Source: Setophaga petechia
Lineage: Eukaryota > Chordata > Aves > Passeriformes > Parulidae
NCBI GenBank assembly: GCA_024362935.1
Contig: JANCRA010000115.1
Span: 1,261,656 to 1,325,655 of the forward strand
Length of the DNA: 64,000 nt
Direction: 5' to 3'
Part shown: positions 58,001 through 64,000 of the stretch, in pieces
Position numbering within the stretch: the stretch's first letter is position 1
How the letters are laid out: every line of letters begins with the position of its first letter
Position numbers and translations under genes: made by a program
Notes under the pieces: generated by a model
The model's database searches: none
What the model was told of the DNA's origin: nothing
The model's input: the letters and a program-made list of their open reading frames with translations, nothing else

Positions 58001-61000
58001 GGTGCATCTGGGATTGGTCTCATGTAGTTTTTAAGTAATGGCCAATCACAGTCCTCCAGCTGTGTCTCTGTCTGGTCAGACACAGGATTTTATTATCATT
58101 CAATTTTCTCTTTTCAAGCCTTTTGATGAAATCCTTTCTTCTATTCTTTTAGTATAGTTTTAATGTAATATATATCATAAAATAATAGATCAGCCTTCTG
58201 AAACATGGAGTCAGCTCCTCATCTTTTCCCTCTTCCTGAGACCTCTGCGAACACCACCACAGCTAACACAGGATCAATTTTATCTCACTCTACAGAAATC
58301 CAATAAAAAAGTGAAAACCTGCAGGTAAGGCCCTGGCAGAGCCCAGACTGCAGTTCTGGGAGCCAGGAGGAGAAGGGATGGATCCATGCAGGGTGTCCAG
58401 GATGGATCCATGCAGGGTGCCCAGGATGGATCCATGCAGGGTGTCCAGGATGGATCCATGCAGGGTGCCCAGGATGGATCCATGCAGGGTGCCCGGGATG
58501 GATCCATGCAGGGTGCCCGGGATGGATCCATGCAGGGTGCCCAGGATGGATCCATGCAGGGTGCCCAGGGTGGATCCATGCAGGGCGCCCTGAGATGGAT
58601 CCATGCAGGGTGCCCAGGGTGGATCCATGCAGGGTGCCCGAGATGGAGCCATGCAGGGTGCCCAGGATGGATCCGTGCAGGGTGCCTGAGGTGGATCCAT
58701 GCAGGGTGCCCAGGATGGATCCATGCAGGGTGCTCAGGATGGATCCATGCAGGGTGCCCTGAGATGGATCCATGCAGGGTGCCCGGGATGGATCCATGCA
58801 GGGTGCTCTGAGATGGATCCATGCAGGGTGTCCAGGATGGATCCATGCAGGGTGTCCAGGATGGATCCATGCAGGGTGCCCTGAGATGGATCCACGCAGG
58901 GTGCCTGGGATGGATCCACGCAGGGTGTCCAGGATGGATCCGTGCAGGGTGCCCAGGATGGATCCATGCAGGGTGCCCTGAGATGGATCCATGCAGGGTG
59001 CCTGAGATGGATCCATGCAGGGTGGCCAGGATGGATCCATGCAGGGTGCCCGAGATGGATCCATGCAGGGTGCCCAGGATGGATCCATGCAGGGTGCCCA
59101 GGATGGATCCATGCAGGGTGTCCAGGGTGGATCCATGCAGGGTGCCCGAGATGGATCCGTGCAGGGTGCCCAGGATGGATCCGTGCAGGGTGCCCAGGAT
59201 GGATCCGTGCAGGGTGTCCAGGGTGGATCCATGCAGGGTGCCCGAGATGGATCCATGCAGGGTGCCCGGGATGGATCCATGCAGGGTGCCCGGGATGGAT
59301 CCATGCAGGGTGCCCAGGATGGATCCCTGCAGGGTGCCCAGGATGGATCCATGCAGGGTGCCCGAGATGGAGCCATGCAGGGTGCCCAGGGTGGATCCCT
59401 GCAGAGTGCCCGAGATGGATCCGTGCAGGGTGCCCAGGATGGATCCATGCAGGGTGGCCAGGGTGGATCCATGCAGGGTGCCAAGGATGTATCCATGCAG
59501 GGTGCCCGAGATGGAGCCATGCAGGGTGCCCAGGGTGGATCCCTGCAGAGTGCCCAGGATGGATCCCTGCAGGGTGCCCAGCATGCAGACACTGCTCTGA
59601 ACGGGTCTGGACACACAAATGTGCTCAGCCCCAGCCACACTCACCCTGGGAATTGATGCTGAGCTGGAAAAGGATCGTGTCCCCTGCCTCCAGACACACC
59701 ACTGGGTTAGGGATGAGGGGCAAGGCCTGGCTCTCTCTGGGGGAACTCCTCTGGGCTCTGTGCCCTTTCTGCAGCAGCTGATCCGAGGAAAAATCTCCTG
59801 CCACAGGCAAGAGAAGAAAGCAGAATGAACTGCAAAGTGAGCAGCATGTGACAACACCCGACCCCTGGCAAGGAAAAATTATTTATTTTCTATCTGTGGG
59901 CAGTTTCACCTCACAAAGCCAAATCCACGCACCTGCCAACAGATTTGCCTGCAAATGGAGTTTCCTTCTAGTTCCTTGGAAATCCAAAATCCTGCAATCT
60001 CTATCTGAGCCCTTCCCAGGGAGTTACCCATGCAGCCAGTGAATTCCCCACTGTTTACTCCCAGACAGAGCAAGAATTTCCCTGCTTTCTAAATAGTTTG
60101 GAGCATCTAATAATGAATTTCCTCTGTGCCAGCATGGGAGGAAATGGCTGTGCCATTGTCCAGTGGCTGTGCCAGCATGGGAGGAAATGGATTGGTGTGG
60201 CTGGAATTTGGGTTCCCTCTCAAGCCTTACCCATGAGAAAAGCATCCAGAACTTCTGTGCTGGAGACAATGAAACCCAGCACTCCCTGGGGGCTGAAGAG
60301 AACCAAATGCACCCTCTGGCTGCTCTGCACGTACTCATCAGGGCCCAGAACATTTGAAACCTCCTGTGGGAAGCAGAGAGACCTCAATTTCAATCAACCC
60401 AGGTTTGTGGTTAACCTTCAGTGCAGCTGTAAAAGGAGTTTTTCACCTATAATTTAGGAATTATTGTTTCTCTGTAATGCAGCAACCTTAACTTCCCCTG
60501 GAGGAGTTCCTTCACCCCACTGTGATTTCTGGGCTCTCCCAGAGCTGCACATTTAGACAGCAATCCCTCCCTCCTCACCTACCCTCTCTTGGCCCTCGTC
60601 CACCCTCAGCAGCAGCTCCCTGTGGGTGCCAAAGCCCAGGGAGATCCGTGGGGCTCTCAGCAGGCACAGCTGGTCACAGAGCTCCTCAGCAGAGATGTAC
60701 TGCCTGCAGTGACATCTGAAAAAGGGACAAATCCTTGGTCAGCCCTGATCCCTCAGCAAAGAGCCACCCAGGGCCACAGTCTGTCACAGGGTGGATGATC
60801 CTACTCTGCATCCATGGGGAAAAGGATGGAGCAAACTCCCTGTCCATCTCATCAGCACCGTGCCTGCCCTTCAGGGCCAAAATGTGACACCCCACCAGCA
60901 GTGCTTGGTTGGCAGAGACCACCTCCAGTCCTGTGACAGAGAACTACACCCCTCCCAAAGCTCAGCTCCAGGAAAATGCTTGAAAGAATCAGATTATGAC

Positions 61001-64000
61001 TTTGACACACCAGATTTAACCCGGAGAAAAGGAGACTCAGGGGTGCCCCCATCACTGCACAGCTCCTGAAAGGTGCCTGTGCTCAGCTGGGGCTGGGCTC
61101 TTTCTGCAGCAGCACTGACACAACCAGAGCACACAGCCAGAGCTGCACCAAGGGAAATACAGGCTGGATAGCAGGAAAAGGCTTTTTCCAGAAAGGATGA
61201 TAAAGTTCTGGAATGTTCTGTCCAGGGAGGTGGTGCAGTCCCCATCCCTGGGTGTGTTTAACAAAGCCTGGATGTGGCACTGGGTGCCAGGGTTGGGTTG
61301 AGGGGTTGGGATGTCCTGGGATGACTTTATGATGCTGAATTCCATCCCCATTCATCTGCTCAGCCCAGAAATAAGCTTTTCACCTCTAAGACAGGTTATG
61401 AGAGAGAAGAGGGGGAAAGAAGAAGCACACAGTTTGTTTTCAGAAACTGCACTCACTCCTCCACATTCCTGCTGCTGGACTGTGTTGTCTGTGAATGGAC
61501 AGACAGAAGGACAGAGCTCTCCTTTGCTCTTAGTTTTTAGCTAGCTGAGTGTGGTGGTTTCAGTTTGAAACCAGGCAGAAACACCAGTTTTGTGCAGTGA
61601 TTTTGGTTCACCAATTCGAGATTTTCCCAATTTTGAGATTTTCCCAGCCAATGTGCTGATGAGTGTGGTGGGTTTCAGTGGTGGTCAATCACCCATGCAC
61701 TCACTTCTGCTGTGAGATAGGAAGATGGGATTAGGAGAAAGGCAAAACAGGCTCAAAACTTTAAAAGGATATAAAGAAAATTTCATTAATGGTAACTAAA
61801 AGGAAAAAAAGTAGTAAGAATCAAAACAAACCCTTCAGAACACTTCTCTTCCCCCCATGACTGAGGCATGTCCAGCTTCTCAGTGGTTCAACAGACTGTC
61901 ACTTACACAAAAAGCTTTTGCATCACTTCCCTAAATTCCTCCCACGTCAAACTCTGTCACTGAAGCAGAGAAATTCCCTAGTCTGTGGTTTTTCTTTTCC
62001 TTACTAGGAAAAGAAAAACCTTTCCCTTCTTATCCTTGCTTTCTAGAAAAAAAAACAAAACAAAAACCTTTAAACATTTCCTCCCAGATTTGTCCTAAAC
62101 CAAGATACAGTGCTGGGTTGGACTCTGTGATGGTGAAGGTCCCTTCCTGGTGGCTCTGTGGTGTTCTGTGGTGGCTCTGTGGTGGCTCTGTGGTGTTCTG
62201 TGATGGCTCTGTGGTGGTTGTGTGGTGGCTCTGCAGGTTCTGTGGTGGCTCTGTGGTGGCTCTGTGGTGGTTGTGTGGTAGCTGTGTGGGGGTTCTGTGG
62301 TGGCTCTGTGGTGTTCTCTGGTGGCTCTGTGTTGTTCTGTGGTGGCTCTGTGGTGGCTCTGGTGACTCTGTGGTGACTCTGTGGTGGCTCTGTGGTGGCC
62401 CTGTGGGTTCTGTGGTGGCTCTGTGGTGGCTCTGTGGGTTCTGTGGTGGCTCTGGTGACTCTGTGGTTCTCTGTGGGTTCTGTGATGGCTCTGTGGTGGC
62501 TCTGTGGTGGCTCTGTGGGCTCTGTGGTGACTCTGTGTTGTTCTGTGGTGGCTCTGTGCTGACTCTGGTGACTCTGTGGGTTCTGTGGTGGCTCTGTGGT
62601 GGCTCTGTGGGCTCTGTGGTGGCTCTGGTGGCTCTGTGGGCTCTGTGGTGGCTCTGTGGTGACTCACATGCCCAGCTGTGCGTGGAGCTCCCCTCCGGCC
62701 GGCCCGCAGGTGGCTCTGCAGTCGTGGCGCTCGGGGGCGGCGCAGCGGCGCGTGGCCGCCAGCCGGACCTGCCCGGGGGCACACAGCTCGTCCACCTGCA
62801 GGAGAACACACCCAGACAGCCTCCAGGGCTGCAGCTTCCAGGCCTCAGCTGAGCTGCAGCATCCCTAGAGCTGTCCTTGTCCCCACTGCTGCGCTTCAGA
62901 CATTCCACGTATAGGCAATCCGACATTCCAGGTAAGGGGAACCCAACATTCCATGTAAAGGCAACCCAACATTCCATGTAAAGGTAATCCAGCGTTCCAC
63001 ATCAAGGCAACATTTCACATCAAGGCAACCCAACATTCCACACAAAGGCAACCCAACATTCCATGTAAAGGCAACCCGACATTCCATGTAAAGGCAATCT
63101 GACATTCCACATAAAGGCAATACAACATTCCATGTAAAGGCAACCCAACACTCCTCATCAAGGCAATCCAACACTCCATGTAAAGGCAGCCCAACATTCC
63201 ATGTAAAGGCAATCTGACATTCCACATCAAGGCAATCCAACATCCCACGGTAAGGGCAAACCAACATTCCATGTGAAGGCAATCCAACATTCCACATAAA
63301 GACAACCCAACAAACCACATAGAGGCAACCCAACACTCCAAATCAAGCCAATCCAACATTCCATGTAAAGGCAGTCCAACATTCCACATCAAGGCAACCC
63401 AACATTCCACATAGAAGCAACCCAACACTCCATGTAAAGGCAATCCAACCAGGAAAGCATCAAGGAAGCACACTATGGGGATTTTTGAAGGAATTTTGAA
63501 TGAGTTAGAGCTGGAACCTCTGAGTTTTTAGATGATGTAGTTTATTTTTCTTATCATCTACATAGGGAGGAAGGGTGACTTTGGCTCACATCTTCACTGC
63601 ATGGTTCAGAAGGGATTGGTTTTAGTGTCTCCCTGCCCATGACGGTTCTAAAGAAGAGCTTCATATTAAATGAGATTTAAGTTCCTGGATCTGTCATCCA
63701 CATGAGACACTGTGCTGCTCCCACTGCCCTGGCATCCTTTACCTGCATCCCTTGGGAGTTTAAATTTAACCTCACAAGACCCTGGAAAAGAAAACCTCCT
63801 ACAACAAAAGGCCAATAAAACTTCTGAAATATTTTCTTGTCTTAGCTTAAGGCCTGAACACTCCCTTTTCCTACACATCACTCAACAATTTTGGTTTGGA
63901 CCCTGATTTTACCTGAGGTCGGCAATCCTGGTCGCTGTTGCTGTCAGGGTCATTTTTGCCTCTCTCATCATAATAAACATAACCTGCCTGGCAGATGCAG
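51863..64000 (-). CDS. Unnamed single-pass membrane protein, 3' part (14 exons)
   Basis: Fourteen exons with consistent phases give about 638 codons in one open frame; both ends are missing. In order they encode a Cys-rich EGF-like segment ([12 protein letters not shown]), a second Cys-rich module (about eight Cys), and a globular region with [18 protein letters not shown] and [13 protein letters not shown]. Next comes a beta-rich domain ([19 protein letters not shown]) that could be cupredoxin-like. Two N-glycosylation sites (NIS, NVS) precede one membrane helix ([19 protein letters not shown]). After the helix come a basic stretch, a Gly/Glu-rich linker, a helical segment ([20 protein letters not shown]) and a long acidic tail. 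This is therefore a probable type I surface protein. I do not recognise the family or function. The gene is tail-to-tail with ATP12A. Confidence 0.85.
52487..52565 (-). CDS. Minus-strand gene exon, acidic tail 2
   Basis: A 79-nt exon encodes [20 protein letters not shown] and PGHEEH. Acceptor cccacag, donor gtaagg, phase 1. Confidence 0.83.
52654..52832 (-). CDS. Minus-strand gene exon, acidic tail 1
   Basis: It encodes [20 protein letters not shown] and [20 protein letters not shown]. It is a soluble, acidic, Pro-containing sequence without a known domain. The donor is gtgagc, phase 0. Confidence 0.85.
52988..53498 (-). mobile_element. LTR, family E, copy 1 (511 bp)
   Basis: The ends are TGATGCC and GGCATCA, with a possible 4-bp duplication, cacc, on both flanks. 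It shares nearly the whole sequence with 53892-54439, about 0.9 kb away. Confidence 0.85.
53687..53825 (-). CDS. Minus-strand gene exon between two LTRs
   Basis: A 139-nt exon encodes [18 protein letters not shown] and [13 protein letters not shown] nearer acceptor (tgaacag) is used because the alternative upstream acceptor runs into a stop. Its phases join the exons on both sides. Confidence 0.82.
53892..54439 (-). mobile_element. LTR, family E, copy 2 (548 bp)
   Basis: TGATGCC...GGCATCA inverted ends match those of copy 1. 'tttattaaaagcc' gives AATAAA on the minus strand, the same strand as the host gene. The internal 'gaaccaaaatggtcccaaaa' subrepeat differs in copy number from copy 1. Confidence 0.85.
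54593..54753 (-). CDS. Minus-strand gene exon, cytoplasmic helix
   Basis: It encodes [20 protein letters not shown] and [20 protein letters not shown], a charged heptad-like helix of about 40 residues. The acceptor is tttcag and the donor gtcagt. Confidence 0.88.
55506..55588 (-). CDS. Minus-strand gene exon, Gly/Glu-rich linker
   Basis: An 83-nt exon encodes [20 protein letters not shown] and KGAVPRA. It ends in phase 1 at gtgaag. Confidence 0.85.
55714..55876 (-). CDS. Minus-strand gene exon, transmembrane helix
   Basis: It encodes [20 protein letters not shown], a single strong hydrophobic helix, then a basic stretch ([11 protein letters not shown]) that predicts the C-terminal side is cytosolic. 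It ends in phase 2 at gtaacg. Confidence 0.9.
56020..56420. repeat. TA-rich microsatellite block in intron
   Basis: (AATAT)n at 56155-56215 and longer 'tatatattatatatgattat' repeats. Confidence 0.9.
56900..57111 (-). CDS. Minus-strand gene exon, [11 protein letters not shown] region
   Basis: A 212-nt exon encodes [30 protein letters not shown] and [20 protein letters not shown]. The alternation suits a beta-sandwich, and FLEPGTFVF resembles the end of a cupredoxin-type fold. The donor gtccag is weak but is the only one that keeps phase with the membrane exon. Confidence 0.85.
57133..57590 (-). mobile_element. Possible LTR fragment in intron
   Basis: On the minus strand 'gggtttattaataaaggaga' contains an AATAAA motif, and 'agtatataaagcaatgg' gives a TATA-like element upstream of it. 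The segment is bounded by neighbouring exons. No termini were established. Confidence 0.4.
57596..57722 (-). CDS. Minus-strand gene exon, [17 protein letters not shown] region
   Basis: A 127-nt exon encodes [20 protein letters not shown] and [10 protein letters not shown], including an NIS glycosylation sequon. It ends in phase 2 at gtaata. Confidence 0.88.
57885..58261 (+). mobile_element. Solo LTR, family A, in the minus-strand gene
   Basis: This 377-bp element runs TGTCACAGACA...CACCACA, antisense to the host gene. The flanks gctgtc (57879-57884) and gctaac (58262-58267) agree at four of six positions, so the duplication is decayed or coincidental. Confidence 0.88.
58377..59587. repeat. 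24-bp minisatellite, ~50 copies, open on both strands
   Basis: The unit is 'atggatccatgcagggtgcc' plus 'cagg' with point variants. Because 24 is divisible by three and the unit lacks stops in most frames, frames of more than 250 codons run through it on both strands. Confidence 0.97.
59645..59797 (-). CDS. Minus-strand gene exon, [13 protein letters not shown] region
   Basis: A 153-nt exon encodes [18 protein letters not shown] and [19 protein letters not shown]. It ends in phase 1 at gtgagt. Reading the exon frame into the intron meets a stop within a few codons, so the large array beyond is intronic. Confidence 0.88.
60231..60363 (-). CDS. Minus-strand gene exon, [10 protein letters not shown] region
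   Basis: A 133-nt exon encodes [34 protein letters not shown] and TEVLDAFLM. Acceptor cccacag, donor gtaagg. A 54-bp direct repeat ('ctgtgccagcatgggaggaa') lies just downstream at 60126-60190. Confidence 0.87.
60583..60715 (-). CDS. Minus-strand gene exon, CHCRQYIS... region
   Basis: It finishes the Cys-rich module ([20 protein letters not shown]) and enters a globular part ([20 protein letters not shown]). The first base completes an ATA codon. The donor gtaggt leaves phase 0; an alternative donor, gtgagg, lies 4 bp downstream. Confidence 0.85.
61130..61335 (+). mobile_element. CR1 LINE 3' fragment
   Basis: 'caagggaaatacaggctgga' and 'cagggaggtggtgcagtccc' with 'catccctgggtgtgtttaa' match the sense strand of the CR1 3' region. 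Confidence 0.85.
61554..62095. mobile_element. Possible degraded LTR or ERV fragment
   Basis: 'tgtggtggtttcagtttgaa' at 61554 resembles the 5' edge of some avian LTRs, and a similar 'gtgtggtgggtttcagtgg' recurs near 61662. No clear right end or target duplication was found. Confidence 0.25.
62109..62667. repeat. GGCTCTGTGGT minisatellite at an exon boundary
   Basis: About 45 irregular units of 'ggctctgtggt', 'gactctgtggt' and 'gttctgtggt' (10-12 bp) run directly up to the donor of exon 62668-62795. The minus strand reads as repeats of TEPPQSHH or similar in several frames, which is not evidence of translation. Confidence 0.95.
62668..62795 (-). CDS. Minus-strand gene, second Cys-rich exon
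   Basis: It encodes [20 protein letters not shown] and a further [17 protein letters not shown]. It is very GC-rich. The donor is gtgagt, and the following intron sequence immediately becomes a tandem array. Confidence 0.85.
62899..63447. repeat. 23-bp minisatellite, ~24 copies
   Basis: Variants of 'ggcaacccaacattccatgt' plus 'aaa' occupy the intron upstream of exon 62668-62795. Open frames rich in [11 protein letters not shown] on the minus strand are by-products of the 23-bp unit. Confidence 0.95.
63913..64000 (-). CDS. Minus-strand gene, EGF-like exon (partial)
   Basis: The exon is cut by the window edge. It encodes [14 protein letters not shown] and [13 protein letters not shown] and ends in phase 0 at donor gtaaaa. 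The C-x-C...C spacing is EGF-like, and the Asp/Asn-rich stretch could bind calcium. Confidence 0.8.

Noticed and set aside
58280..59857. Minus-strand open frame of 525 codons and overlapping frames of 451 and 294 codons
   Set aside because: They consist almost entirely of the 24-bp minisatellite, and the frame differs from that of the adjacent real exon, whose own frame stops just after the donor.
62030..62977. Minus-strand frame of 315 codons rich in TEPPQSHH
   Set aside because: It is a by-product of the 10-12-bp array. The true exon in this stretch (62668-62795) uses another frame.
62899..63447. CRISPR-like appearance of regular short repeats
   Set aside because: Units are directly adjacent without spacers, and the DNA is clearly a vertebrate genome.
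62896..63473. Leu/Trp-rich minus-strand frames resembling membrane proteins
   Set aside because: They are translations of the 23-bp minisatellite. Apparent hydrophobicity comes from the repeat unit alone.

Overview
The window is vertebrate nuclear DNA, almost certainly from a bird and most likely a songbird. Genes are split into short exons with GT-AG introns. 3' fragments of CR1 LINEs are present. The intergenic DNA is full of short solo LTRs with 6-bp target duplications, plus many mini- and microsatellites. There are no prokaryotic features. Family and lineage statements rest on recalled sequence features, not on a search.

Region 1 (1-4.0 kb) is upstream DNA with a CR1 fragment, a 375-bp segment that recurs inside the following gene, and a four-copy ~200-bp satellite. 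Region 2 (4.0-28.4 kb, + strand) holds one complete gene of 23 coding exons, read as ATP12A, the non-gastric H+/K+-ATPase alpha subunit. The spliced frame gives 1035 codons. A TATA box lies upstream, all P-type ATPase motifs are present, and the H+/K+-ATPase-specific lysine is in membrane segment 5. Several introns carry tandem arrays that abut or include splice sites; the most striking array copies the 3' end of exon 18 and its donor.

Region 3 (28.4-51.8 kb) has no confirmed gene. It holds solo LTRs of at least four families, a nested endogenous-retrovirus remnant (30.0-31.1 kb), a tandem 428-bp duplication, a long inverted repeat (33.4-36.1 kb) enclosing a ~21-unit minisatellite of kappaB-like sequences, and one isolated exon-like segment at 46.4 kb on the minus strand.

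Region 4 (51.8-64.0 kb, - strand) is the 3' part of an unnamed gene. Fourteen phase-compatible exons (about 638 codons) encode a Cys-rich ectodomain, a globular extracellular part, one membrane helix and a cytoplasmic tail with a helical segment. The gene converges on ATP12A and runs off the right edge. Its introns contain LTRs and three large minisatellites that create long but spurious open frames.
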